A stretch of 64,000 nucleotides of DNA from Cucumis sativus. Taxonomy: Eukaryota; Streptophyta; Magnoliopsida; Cucurbitales; Cucurbitaceae. Numbering within the stretch: the first letter of the stretch is position 1; every line of letters starts with the position of its first letter. The notes beneath the pieces were generated by a model. The model was not told the origin of the DNA, searched no databases, and saw only the letters and a list, made by a program, of their open reading frames with translations. This document shows positions 1 to 12,305 of the stretch, piece by piece. Where the stretch lies: positions 25,485,498 to 25,549,497 of the forward strand of contig NC_026660.2 of NCBI RefSeq assembly GCF_000004075.3, written 5' to 3'. A program made the translations under genes and the position numbers.

Positions 1-2394
1 ATTAGTAGCCCAGTTATGGGCAATGGGTTCAGCAGAAGTTTGCAGTCTCACCTACAGAGAAGACCCAAGTCTAAAAGTGGCCCCATTGGGTCGCCTGGAG
101 TTTCTACTTACTCCAATTATTCACCTGCAATTCCAACGCCCGAGAATGGGGGTTTCGCCGCCACCAAATTAGGCTCTGCTCTTTCCACTGGAGTATTAGT
201 GGCTGATGGGGTTTCCATCTGCTATGGCGGAACCATTGAAAGGGGACAATCTTACCCAGAGTACACCATTCAACGATTAGTATCAGCACCCAGATGGTCA
301 AATATACTAAGCGAGTCGCCGCTGCCGAGCTTCCAAGGTATCCCTTTATTTCCGGGTAGTTTTGAAGCAATCTGTTTAGCTTTTGGCTGCATTGGAAGTC
401 TATCGTCTTAGTATTAAATGATGCTCATGTTGGCTATTTGCATTAATTGTTTATGTTAATTAAAGTACAGTATAGTTTCTATGCGACAGTAATTGAGTTG
501 AAAATCAAGTCTCTCTAGCTTTCATATTTGCTTGTATCACATTAATATTAGATTGTTAGGTTGGAATTGAGCTGTCTCTTCATCTTCATTCTGAAAGAGC
601 TGAACATTGGAGATCTATTTTGTTGGGATATTGAAGATGGTTAGAAATTGTTGGTTCTCAAGATGTTCTTTGTGACACTTGTATCATATCTACAGATGAA
701 AAACTTGGTTGTTCCGAAGAGACAATGGATTCAACTGTTGTTTCACAAAGAAATATGGCAACCCAAATGAGCAGTGAAGATTTCACTCCTTCATCTCCTC
801 AAGGGAATGGTTCGATTTCTTCTTCATCCCCTCCTTCAACACATCAATCTATGGTTGGAAAAGAGAGCGACCATTTTTCTAAACAAGAGGTGAGAGATGT
901 TGAGGTAGATAAGGGTGCTATGATGCAGAGATCCAAAGGACATAAACTCAGATTGAACGAGGAAAACTTTCCACACCATGGAAACTTGGATGAAAACGTT
1001 GTGGAAGCTGGAGCTTCGACTCTGGATATTGCAGAGGCAGCTATTCAGGTTTCCAAGTATGTGTTCTTTTGTTCTTATTTCAATGCATAGAATTTAACTT
1101 TGAAGTTTTAATTTCGTTGGGTTGTTCTTGAACTTAACTAAATGGTAAAATTAATACTCTTCATTATCTGAGTTGGCATTGGTTCATAGGGATTTTTGCA
1201 TACAAGTGTGGTCTACCTTTTTGAATACTAGTTTTGTAGTTGTGTTGCTCATTTATCTTGCTTGTTTTTTCGAGTGTTTTGGTGTTTGAGCCAGTTGTTA
1301 TTTGTTTAATTCCCAGACTAAGGATGGTTGTTTTTGTTGTTGGATTTAGCCATTCTATACTTGGGCTTAGTTGTTCTGTTGGTTGGATTTTAAGTGATTT
1401 TTATTGCTTAGTTTATCTATTAGCACTTTTCTAAGTTGGTTTTGAAAGAAGAAATTGATTTCACCAATAATTCAAGTTCAGGATTCAATTCGATAGAACT
1501 GAAGCTTTCAATCTAACTCAACTAAGTACATGAATACAAAAACAAACGAACATACAATCTTTTACTTTAGTTCTCTCTAGCATATTATAAATCAATGCCA
1601 ATCACAGGGTTCATACTTCCAACTTTGCTTGATCTTGATCTCTCTTCCTTTTTAGATTGTATCTGCATACCTAAAAGAATTTAAGCTTCCTATGACTTGT
1701 AAAATCAGTTATCTACCGAACATCCTTGAACTGGAATGCCTGGGTTTTTTGCTTAGGAAATAATTCTGTCTGACAACAAAATCCAGTCTTATCTATCATA
1801 CAATCTCTTGACAGAGTAAAAAAAAGTTTCCACAACTCTAATTGTAATGTTTAGGTTGCAGAGAGAAGAGGCCAAGATAATGGCATGGGAGAATTTGCAG
1901 AAGGCGAAAGCTGAAGCTGCAATTCGCAAACTCGAGGTTAGGCCTGCTTTTAGCTCATGTGCAACTTTCACTCTGTTTTATTGGGAAAACATGGAGAGAA
2001 AACATAGAGAAATGCTAGAATGTTATAAGAAGTTGCTTCCTCTATTGGTGGATTTTTTTCCCCCAACATTGCATTTGAATTCAAAACAATAGTGTTGTCA
2101 TGGATGCTGGTCTTGGTCAAATTAGATTGGGAATGTACTAGAACTAGAAGAAGCTATGTGGTTCACTGATGATGAGGCTTGTTGATTCAGATGAAACTTG
2201 AAAGAGCAAGATCGTCATCAATGGATAAGATATTGAAGAAGCTGAGGAAAGCACAGATGAAAGCACACAAAATGAGGAGCTCACCTGCAGGCGATCGAAA
2301 CCAGAGAGTTCGTAACACTAACAACTTTCTCCCATTTCACAAGCACGTGTGGATTGGTTCTCTCAAGCGTTGGTTCATCTGCCATGCTTCCTGA
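1..2394 (+). CDS. Remorin family protein, 5' partial, four visible exons
   Basis: Remorins are plant plasma-membrane nanodomain proteins used in signalling and in interactions with microbes. Exons read as 1-337 (open at the window edge), 696-1056, 1855-1936 and 2191-2394. Borders are GT-AG, and the phases join into one frame: 337/696 restores an Asp codon and 1056/1855 restores Lys. The N-terminal part has the STGVLVADGVSICYGG stretch and a later SQRNMATQMS motif, as in one long-N-terminus remorin subgroup. The C-terminal Remorin_C domain is clear: LQREEAKIMAWENLQKAKAE continues into a second helix containing RSSSMDKILKKLRKAQ, a predicted coiled coil. The protein ends in a Cys-containing tail (WFICHAS), which fits the remorin membrane anchor. 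The ATG at position 16 is in frame, but the frame is also open upstream, so it is probably not the true start. No break is seen. Confidence 0.88.
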
Positions 2395-5300
2395 TTTCTC
2401 AGGGTAGCATCCGATGGTTTCGTCTTAGAAATTTACAGTAGCTTAGTTTGGCCAGTTCTGCGTCATTGTAGCACTTGTTCTAGAAGAAATAATAGTGGCT
2501 GGATTATGGCTGTTAAATATTGATGTACCTCATGTTTTGAATTGCCACCCAATGTGATATCAGATTGTAGAAAATGGGTTACTGTCCAGCCATGGCTGAG
2601 ACATGCCATACAAATGAATCACTCGTCTCGGAGTTGAATTGATAATAATTATAGAGAAGTAATAGAAATCTACAATAAACCTCTCAAATTATTGGCCACC
2701 CAATCCAACTCTCCTAAATTATCCAAACATCCCATTAGCCTGTTGTAGACTTAACAAACTAACAAACTAAGTCTCATCCCTCTCATTTATTTGTCATAAA
2801 ATCAATGGGTTGATGTAAGAAAATCAAAAGAAAGAGACAAAAATTTGGCAATAGACAATATGGACATTGGTGCATTGGATCATTGGTCCTTTCCATCTGG
2901 CTAAACCACTAGGCCTAAAAACGTAATTTAGCATATAATTAAAGTGTCTACAATTTAGCATGACTCAATAAGATCTTATTTGATCTTCCAAAGGTATGAA
3001 ATGTAGATAAAATTTTTGGTTCATACATCATAAAAGAAAAAAGAATTACATTTCAAATAATCTACAAATAATCATCCACGTTCGTATATATAATTAGCTG
3101 ACTTGATTATTAAAAACTATAGCGTCTAGTTGATTGTTTATTATATTTTAATTTTAAGCTAAATAACATTGTATAAATGTAAGTCGGAGAAATTTGATTT
3201 GGATCTCTAAAACACATATTTTTTTAGTTTTATATCTTTGAGTTGGGATCCACACGACTTTAATAATATAATTCAATCATAAGATTATCTTGAAGATAAG
3301 GTTTTTTATTATTATTATTATTTATTTATTTATCCAAAATAAAATAAAGGAAAACGATAATCTTTGCTTAGTTGTTTATATATATATATGACATATCATA
3401 GGGATTGATATATCCCTTTTTATAGTTATGGCTTCGTCATTATTGCTTACTATTCTGTTTTTGGTATCTTTGGTGGACCATCCGCCATTAATCATTGTTG
3501 AAGTTTTCTATCTACAAACTATGAAGCTAATTAATATTAAGAAATGAATCAACTTACATTATCATTTTACTTTTACATAATCTTAAAATATGATAAATTC
3601 AAATTTCAAACTAATATTCTACTAAAATCTTTGATTGAAACTAATTTAAATCAATTTTTCTATACCTATAAATCGAGAAAACCTTTAATTATCTATATTG
3701 GGCTGAAATGAAAAAAAATGAAGCAAATATATAACAAAGACCAACGTGTGATCCAAAGGAGACATTATAAAATGAGTTTAACATTCTCATTCTTCTTCCA
3801 AATATGCCGCATACATCCCAAAAAATTTAATTTTTTTTCATGTAAGTGACTAGTGATGCAACAACTAAAATACTCAATTTTCATAAAAGTTTTGTAAGAA
3901 TAAATTAATAAATAAGTATTAAATAGTTAAATAACTCTCACCCCATGGCTAGCCTAGTCTATGAACCCTTCTTGCAACTAAACTCATACTAGTAGAGTTA
4001 GCTAAGCACCTATATCCTATATCGGTAACCAAGAAGAGAACACAAACCAGTGAACCACAAAGGAAACGCGAACCCAATAGGATAGAATACGGAACACAAC
4101 AACTTGGTCACATCATTTCAACCAATTAACCAACTATAAATTTCAATTCAATTTCATGTTAAATCCACTTACAACCTTTAACTCAGTGTCATACTAAAAC
4201 CAGTCAAATACCATAAACCAATATACTATAATCCATAAACACACAACAATAGTTGAACATGTTCATGCCATTTGATTTTCGCGTGGCCCAAATAGTAAGG
4301 TCACTTACCTCAGCTAACACCAATACATAAACAACAACCACGAAAATCAGCAACCAAAATCACAACTAGAACTTATGTAATTGATTCCAAAACTTAAATA
4401 AAAAATTCGAACAAAATCTACAATCATCACCAACTTCCACAAACCAAAATTAATGGATTATCCAAGTAACCCAAAACCAACCAACTTTAATTCACAATAA
4501 ACTTTTTAAACTATAAAAAAATTCCTCAAATCTATACTAAGCATAACAGAATATTAACCACCAAAACTCGAACTAAGGTGAAGGGTTGTAAATATCAACA
4601 AAAACCACAAACTCAACCAAATAAGCTAATAAAATGACTTTACAAATCTAAGATTAATTTTTGTCCTATCATACTATGACTTTACGACCTATGGTTTGGA
4701 GTTATTTTCAAATAGTCAAAAGCTATTATATCGTATTTTGAAATGTTATTTATTGTTATTGAATATTATGGAAATAAGTTTTAAATAATAGATTCATTCC
4801 ATACAATTTTAAATATACACATATATTCATGTTGTTTTTTTAAAAAGTTATAATTTTTTATTTTCAATTTTAATTTTCAAAATTAAGATATATTTTTCTT
4901 AGAATGCATTATATCTACACGGTATGTAATTTGATCAATATTTGTTTCACCATCAATAATTTTGGTTGACATTTTTAGCAATTTTATACCTTCCAAATAT
5001 GCACTATATTTATTCCACCATCAATCATTTAACATACATGTGGCAATTTTAACAATTTTATGCATCCCAAATATGCAGTATATTTGTTCCACCATCAATT
5101 AGCAAATTTTACTTTTGTCACATCAGACACCTCTTCCTTGAAAGATCCTTTACGACTCTCTAACATACACATATATCTACTATGTACCAGTTGATTTCCA
5201 AATAGCTAGAAGTTAATTGCTTGAAAATGCCAAAATGGTTTTTTTAAATATTTGGTAGAATTTATTGTTATTAAATATTATTCAAATAAGTTTTAAATAA

Positions 5301-5786
5301 TATATCCATTTCATACAATTTTAAAAATAGTTGTACTAGCTTTCAAGATTATGATAGGATCATAAGTGGCTTTTGAATATACTTTTCAATTTTCTCTTTT
5401 ATTTTTCAAAATTAAGATATATTTATATATTTAAATATATTTCTCACGTAACCAAAAAAAATTCTTATAAATTATCACAATTTTAGAATAATGCAACTAT
5501 TCTTGTAAAATTATGTCATAATGATTTTTGTGAAAAAATTAACAATAGGTCTACTTTAGTTATTATATCTAAAGTAGAATAATTTTATTATTTATTTCAG
5601 AAAAACTTATTTACATCTAAACTTTATTAAAACCTAATTTATTTTACATTGGAGCTGAATTTTCTAGAACAACGATTATGGTAAAAAGATATATTTTTAA
5701 TAATAACTACGAAGAATCTCCCATCTTCTATCTTATAACACAAGAGTTATTACTTTTATTATAAAAAGAAAAAGAAAAAATAATTA
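2395..5786. other. Intergenic AT-rich interval
   Basis: About 3.4 kb without a supportable gene. The first 200 bases or so are probably the remorin 3' untranslated region. About 3940-4640 is an A/C-rich stretch with many stops in all frames and no recognised domain. From 4677 to 5425 there is a diverged local duplication, listed separately. Confidence 0.6.
4677..5425. repeat. Diverged direct duplication in AT-rich DNA
   Basis: A segment at about 4677-4890 recurs in diverged form at about 5148-5425. Both begin near TTTACGAC and share the 15-mer AAATAAGTTTTAAATAAT, then CATACAATTTTAAA and finally TTTTCAAAATTAAGATATAT. Between them lies a shorter pair: AATATGCACTATATTTATTC near 4996 and a close variant near 5070, each followed by CACCATCAAT. 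No reading frame or transposase is visible. It may be a non-autonomous element remnant or a simple local duplication. Confidence 0.55.
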
Positions 5787-8664
5787 CTACTGAATCTTGA
5801 CATCATACTCGGTCTTGGAAAAAGAAATGACATTGTTCAGAGAACCCAAGCGAGTGGAATTTATATAATCTTGAGGACAATGAGCAGGAATTCCAGGCAA
5901 TAGTAGTCCGAACAACCTCACAATTCTCAAAAGCACTCTTTCCTCATACTCCTTTCCCCTTCTCCGTCCAATCGTGAAGCTTCTCACTATTTCAAAACAT
6001 GCTTGTATTCTCATCACCACTTCTCCCAAGATCGAGAAATAGTTCTTGAATGGCTCTTCTTCAAGAACCTGTCGACCCCAACAACATAAATACCATTAAT
6101 CAAATCATTAACATAAAAGTACAGTTACACGATCACAAGACACAAAATAATGCATATGTCAAACTTAACCTTTGGAACATAGTTTCGGTCGAAATAAATA
6201 CAGGATCCAAAGTGTTTGAACATCAAGGCCTTGTCGTCAAGGGGTAGTCTAGGGACCATATCGAAACCATAGACGAATCTGTAGTAACGAATATTGTAAT
6301 GCGAGAATGTTTTCAACATAAACTCTCCTAATTTGCAGTCTCCAACCCGAGGTTGTCCGAATGTGTACACTCCTTCTAATCTTTCGAGCAGTAACTGTTG
6401 GTCATGAAATGCCAAAATAAAAGGAAATAATATAGCCAAAGCCCCACCTAGGCTGTGCCCAGTGACCACAAACCTTGCACCCTCATTTTCTTTCATAAGT
6501 TTTTTAAGCCTTTTTCTGAGGGTGTAATAGGCCAAAGGATGTCTTTCTTGATCTTGTCGGTCTATTTTTTTGGGCCATCCAGTGGACTTTTGTAAGCCGA
6601 GTGCTTTCATAAATCCTCCATGAATTCTTCCGATGCCTTTGATCTCGTACCAGGAGATGTCAAAATCAGAGCACCAATCATCGGCACTGAATGGCTCTGT
6701 ACCTCTAAAGGAGACGATGATAGTATCGTGCTGATCAACTTTTGTATCCCGCATCATGAAGACTTGTGTTGAGCCTTTTTCTTCGTATTCTAGCATATAT
6801 ATACAATAAAAATTAAAAAGTCATCAAGAGATGTTGATTATTTTAAATATTATATATAAGAAGAATATATAAAAATCCCAAGGTGTTCGAAATTTAAAGT
6901 AATGGCCATCAAGAATATTATTTTAAGTCATCTCAATTAAAAATGTCTTTAACTTGTTTACTGAATTTAGTTAAATTTTATCTTTGTATTCTGTTGTTCG
7001 AGAGTAAATTAAGAAAATGTTGTGTTTAATTAGTAGGTTAGATATGTATATTTTTCACAACTTGAAGTTTCTATCTGGTAGGTCCTATACCGTTTTGTAA
7101 TCTTTCAATCTTTTGTCTTTTTGTTTTTGTTTAGTTTTTAATTTCAAACATGTTTTGTTCATTATTGTGAAAGAAGAGTGTATTTTTCAAAAAAAGAGAG
7201 TGACAAAAAAGTGATTCATATATGCATGCATTTAGACTGAGGTAGCAAAGAGGAAAAGGAATACGTGACTACTCACCATTCCAAAAGTTGAAAAATCCCA
7301 AGAATTCCATCTGCATAATTGAAAAAAATATATATGTATATATTAGACAATAATCTTAATTAGGGAAAAATAGCATGCATGTATTATTATTGAAGAAAAA
7401 TACTCAACTCCACTAATCCTTTTTTAATTTTTTTAAAATACTTTTCTTCTTCTTCTTTTTAATCCAAAAGAAGCATTTCTATTTAAAATGGAAAATTTAT
7501 GGTAGATGACAAATTAAGGACTTTATATTTAAAGTCTGTCACGTTACTTTTTTTTTTATTTCGCACATATTACACTTTTTTAGTGGGTAAAATGTATATG
7601 AGTGGTGTATCGAATATATATAAGTAAGTTAGTAAATGTATTTGTACTTTAATTTTTACTTCATGGAATAGGTTTGATTTTTGTCATTTTCGTAAAAATA
7701 ATTTTAAAAATTTGTAACTAGATAGTAATTTTATGGATAATAATAAGTGAACAACATTTTAAAAAGAAATTACAAATACTATAACAATAATCCATAATAG
7801 ACTTGTATGGTCTACTAGTGATGAATAATTAATGATAAGAGAGTCTATCAACAATAGAATTTCTCAAACACGTAAATATATTGGCAAGCATTTCAATTTT
7901 CAAAAATATATTTTACAAAGTATACAAGAAGGGCATTAACATTGATAAGAATTTGGGAATGATAGTAATAATCGGATCAGTTGTTAACCATTATAATTAA
8001 AATTGTTATTAGAAGTGATTAAGTTGGGTGAGGGGGCCGGGGATATATGGGAGGATGGAGTTACCTCCCAAACGTTATTGACAATATGTTGAACGCGAGC
8101 CTGATTCTCATAAGCAAGTTTAGAAGCCATCATGCAAAGAGCTCCGAAGTAATTGACATCTCCGGGCTTTATATTTTTGTCTAACATTATCCTTCCATCC
8201 AAATGACCAATCACCGACTGGTACTCCGCTGATGAGCTCTCCGGTAATTTCAACTTCACTGCATATATATATACATATATAGGCATAATTAATTTATTAA
8301 TTTCATAAAAATGCTATAACAGATGTGAGTTGCGCGCGTTACATCGTAAGACATTGAGGAGGATGCCGAAGAAGCCATCGTTGGATGACAAAAAGTTTAG
8401 GATGAACTCGAGGCAGAAACCAAGCAAAGCAAGTGGAGTGGCAAACAGTTGGAGAAACTTTAGAACGATGATGGAGAGAGAGATGAAGAATCTGTGCCAG
8501 AAATTGAATTCATTGGGGTGACTAGAATCTACAAATTTCCTTTTCTTGACGTTCTTTGAAAACAGGAGGCGACCCAAGTCCAAGATCTTCGCTTCTTGTG
8601 GCTTCACAAGCATGTAGCTGCTGGAGAAGCTCTTGTTGCACTCACAACCATCATTAATACCCAT
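5787..8664 (-). CDS. Triacylglycerol lipase, OBL1-like class 3 lipase, copy A
   Basis: Predicted acylglycerol hydrolase of the oil-body lipase family, acting at lipid droplets. Exons, in transcript order: 8664-8343, 8258-8065, 7310-7277, 6789-6170 and 6068-5787, all GT-AG with matching phases, giving 483 residues, the usual family length. The N-terminal part has a long hydrophobic segment (about residues 50-100) after FWHRF, the expected droplet or membrane anchor. The alpha/beta-hydrolase core includes [16 protein letters not shown] and the nucleophile elbow GHSLGG, with Ser near 296. Asp in [10 protein letters not shown] (near 360) and His in PAHCPQDY (near 453) complete the likely triad. 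No stop or frameshift is seen, so it looks functional. It is the first (3'-most) of three same-strand paralogues and is closest to copy B. Its core starts with GSTQVF where B and C have CSTQAF. Confidence 0.9.
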
Positions 8665-8738
8665 TTTACTTGGTAGTTCTCCGTAATTATCTCTTTTAAT
8701 TTAGAGATTAAATGTAGTTAACAATGTTTTTCTTTCTG

Positions 8739-8744
8739 TATATA
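8739..8744 (-). promoter_or_regulatory. Possible TATA box of lipase copy A
   Basis: TATATA lies about 75-80 bases upstream of the ATG at 8664 on the minus strand, a normal distance for a plant core promoter with a short leader. TATA-like strings are common in this AT-rich DNA, so support is positional only. Confidence 0.35.
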
Positions 8745-8899
8745 TAAAATTTTATGAGGGTCCTACACCTCATTAGCTTAATTATTTTATAAATCTTTTT
8801 TTTATTCTAAATAAACCTTTAACTATTCCTTTCTCACTCACTCATGGATAGTGATTTGTGGTTGTGAAAATCTTACGCTTTTTATAAAATAGATATGCG

Positions 8900-8997
8900 A
8901 AACTTTTTAGTTGTAAATCCATTTTAAAAATAAACTTTCTTATAATTAAAACTTTTTACTTGTAAATCGGTTTTAAAAATAAACTTTCTTATAATAA
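8900..8997. repeat. Two-copy 49-base tandem repeat
   Basis: Units 8900-8948 and 8949-8997 each start with AAACTTTTTA and contain TTTTAAAAATAAACTTTCTT, with few differences. The repeat sits between lipase copies A and B, upstream of copy A. No protein is encoded. Confidence 0.8.
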
Positions 8998-9651
8998 AAA
9001 TCACTTAAAAATTAGTTGTAATTCTTCATTTTTGATGGAGATGTGCTTCCCAATTGAAGATCTTCAAATTATAAATAAATTATTTCTCAACTTTTTAAGG
9101 ATGAACCCAAAATCATTCTTTATTTTCATTCTTTCCTTGGTGGCTTTCAAAACAGTAAGTAAATTTTCTGGACCAATAAATGCTTCTATAAAACAGGGCT
9201 TTATTTATAAAAAGCTATTTATGTGTTACGTAACAACTTAGAATTTGAAGAAAGTTTAAAGAAACTAGAAACAATGAATAGAGTGTCAGTGATAAGGTGG
9301 AGCTGTTTTAATTTGGAATCTCTCGAAAATGTGTGTCTATATTTAGAATTTGAAATTTTAATTTTAATTGCGTTTTAAGTTTTGTAGGTTTGATCTGTCC
9401 GAGCTTTTTCATCATCTTCTTCCCTCAATTTGAGAGCTCTCAGTTTAGTTTTTTTTTTTTTTTACCAAATACAACATAGTATAGTAACTAACATTATTAA
9501 CGTGCTGCTTCTTATTACATCCGCATATATTTTCTAAAAACACAGTTACAAGTAATTATAACAATAATGCCCAACTAAGGCTTATAACACAACTCATATT
9601 ACTTTTATTCTCTCCTTTTCCTTTTAAATGAAGGAAAAAAAATGAACTGTA

Positions 9652-12305
9652 CTACTTAATCTTGACATCATACTCTGTTTTAGGCAGAGAAAAGAAGACG
9701 TGTGTGGAACCCAAACGAGTTGAATTAACATAATCTTGAGGACAGTGAGCAGGAATTCCTGGCAATAACAGTCCGAACAACCTCATAATTCTTAAAAGCA
9801 CTCTTTCTTCATACTCCTTTCCCCTTCTCCATCCAATTGTGAAGCTTCTCACTATCTCCAAACATGCTTGTATTCTCATCGCTACTTCTCCCAGAAACGA
9901 GAAATAGTTTTTGAATGGCTCTTCTTCAAGAATCTACGAACCCGAGAAACGTAATTGCCATTAAATCAATAACATAAAACAGTTACACCATAAACAAAAT
10001 TAATCTCAACTTACCTTTGCAACATAGTTCCGATCGAAATAAATACAGGGCCCAAAGTGTTTGAACATCAAGGCTTTGTCGTCAAGGGGCAGTCTAGGAA
10101 CCATGTCGAAACCATAAACGAATCTGTAGTAACGAATCTTGTAATGTGAGAATGTTTTTGACATAAACTCTCCGAATTTGTGGTCACCAACCCTTGGTTG
10201 TCCGAATGTGTACACTCCTTCTAATCTCTCGAGTAGTAGTTTTTCGTCGTGAAATGCCAAAATAAAAGGAAACAAGATGGCCAAAGCCCCGCCCAAGCTG
10301 TGCCCAGTCACTACGAACTTTGCCATCTCATCTTCTTTCATAAGGTTTTTAAGCCTTTTTCTGAGGGTGTAATATGCCAAAGGACGTGATCTTTCTTGAT
10401 CTTGTCGGTCTATTTTTTTGGGCCATCCAATGGATTTTTGCAAGCCAAGTGCTTTCATAAATCCTCCATGAACTTTTCCGATGCCTTTCATCTCGTACCA
10501 AGAGATGTCAAAATCAGAGCACCAGTCATCAGCATTGAATGGTTCTGTGCCTCTAAAGGAGACGACGATGGTATCATGATGACCAACTTTCGTATCACGC
10601 ATCGTGAAGGCTTGTGTTGAGCATTTTTCTTCATATTCTAGCAGATACAATTAAGCAAAAGGTCAGATTAACCGTCACTTGTTATATTAAGAAAAAGATC
10701 ATTAAACATTTACAGGCTTTGGCCCCGGGTTAGTAGTCCTTATCGTTCCAATCCATTCCATTTCCGTCCTTTTCAATCCAAACCCTCTTTTCTAGCATTT
10801 TTACATTTCACAATCTCATTCATCTAACACCCATTTGAACATTTATCACAAACATGATCATGATTTCCAATAATCTAATTTACATTATTTGACCCTCGAG
10901 CTCGCTCCAAGCAGTACTATTACAAAAATAGTCGACAACTTCCATTTTAAATCATCCAAATTAAAAAATTCCATATCTACTAAAATCTAGTAAAATTTCA
11001 TCTTTGTATTTTGAGTAGAGAAACTGGTGTAATGGAAAACTAAACTTAGATATGTGTATTTTCACATCTTGGAGTAAATTCCCGTTTTTTCTTTCTTCAA
11101 ATACGTTTTCTTTCATTGTTGCAGTAAGAATTTTTCAAGTGAAAGAAATCATGTGATATTTAGATTTGAGGTGGCAAGTTAGTTGAAAAGGAATACGTGT
11201 TACTCACCATTCCAAAAGTTGAAAAATCCCAAGACCTTCATCTGCATAATTGGAAGAAAATAGAAGGCAATTATGTTACTGTATTATATTATTTCTCTTT
11301 AAGATACATGTGTTGTGGGTGAATTTGGACTCGAACGAAATACGCAAAATAATATCAACAAAATAAAAAGTAAGATAAGATCTTATCCTTCCTATAGATA
11401 TCATTATAATTTGTATCTTAATATGAGATGGATATGAGATCTTAAGGTTGCTATAGTAACTTTTTTTTTTCTTCTACCTTGTTCTATAAATCTCTTATTG
11501 AAACTATTTTTTTTGTTGTTTTGGATTTCTTTCTTTTCTTTCTAAATTATAAATTCATGTGAACTGATAGTCAAAATTTGGCATCAACTGAATGAATTTG
11601 ATCTTCTTTTTATTTTATTGAGCAAAAAGTGGTGGAGGATGGAATGAGTGAGTACCTCCCAAACGTTATTGACAATGTATTGAACGCGAGCCTGATTTTC
11701 ATAAGCAAGTTTAGAGGCCATCATGCAAAGAGCTCCGAAGTAATTTACATCTCCGGGCTTTATATTTTTGTCTAACGTTATCCTTTCATCCAAATGACCA
11801 ATCACCGACCGGTACTCCGCTGATGACCTCTCCGGTATTTTCAACTTCACTGCATATAAAATATAATAATTCCCTAATTAAATGATAAATGCTATAGACG
11901 CTAGGGGAGAGATGAGATTGGATGAGTTGCATTACGTCGTAAGATATTGAGAAAGATGACAAAGAGGCCCTCGTTTGCGGATAAAAGGTTAAGGGAGAAC
12001 TCAAGGCAGAAGCCAAAAAATGCGAGTGGAGTGGAAAATACTTGGAGGATCTTTAGGATGATGATGGATAGGAAGATGAAGAATCTATGCCAGAAATTGA
12101 ATTCATTGGGGTGACTCGAATCTACAAATTTTAATTTTTTGATTAGATTCTTTGAAAACAGGAGGCCTCCAAGTTCCAAGATCTTCGCTTCTTGGGGGTT
12201 CACAAGCATGTAGCTGCTGGAGAATCCCTTGTTGCACTTAGTCCCATCACCACCACTCATCATTCTTCTAATATCCTTTAAGGGGAATTCCATATCTATC
12301 TTCAA
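9652..12305 (-). CDS. Triacylglycerol lipase, OBL1-like class 3 lipase, copy B
   Basis: Paralogue of copy A with the same five-exon plan: 12305-11936, 11849-11656, 11241-11208, 10637-10015 and 9933-9652, about 500 residues from the first ATG. Phases agree at every junction. The GHSLGG elbow, [10 protein letters not shown] and PAHCPQDY are all present, so the catalytic triad is retained. The start is uncertain: in-frame ATGs occur at 12305, 12293, 12263 and 12260. The last two align with the start of copy A (a short Gly/Asp/Asn leader before CNKGFSSSYML), and a TATA box at 12351-12358 leaves room for any of them. One residue is inserted relative to A in the loop before [12 protein letters not shown]. 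Very strong similarity to A across exons and splice borders indicates a fairly recent tandem duplication. No disabling change is seen. Confidence 0.9.

Noticed and set aside
9032-9241. 69-codon plus-strand open frame between lipases A and B
   Set aside because: Hydrophobic AT-driven composition and no recognised motif; it overlaps promoter space of copy A.
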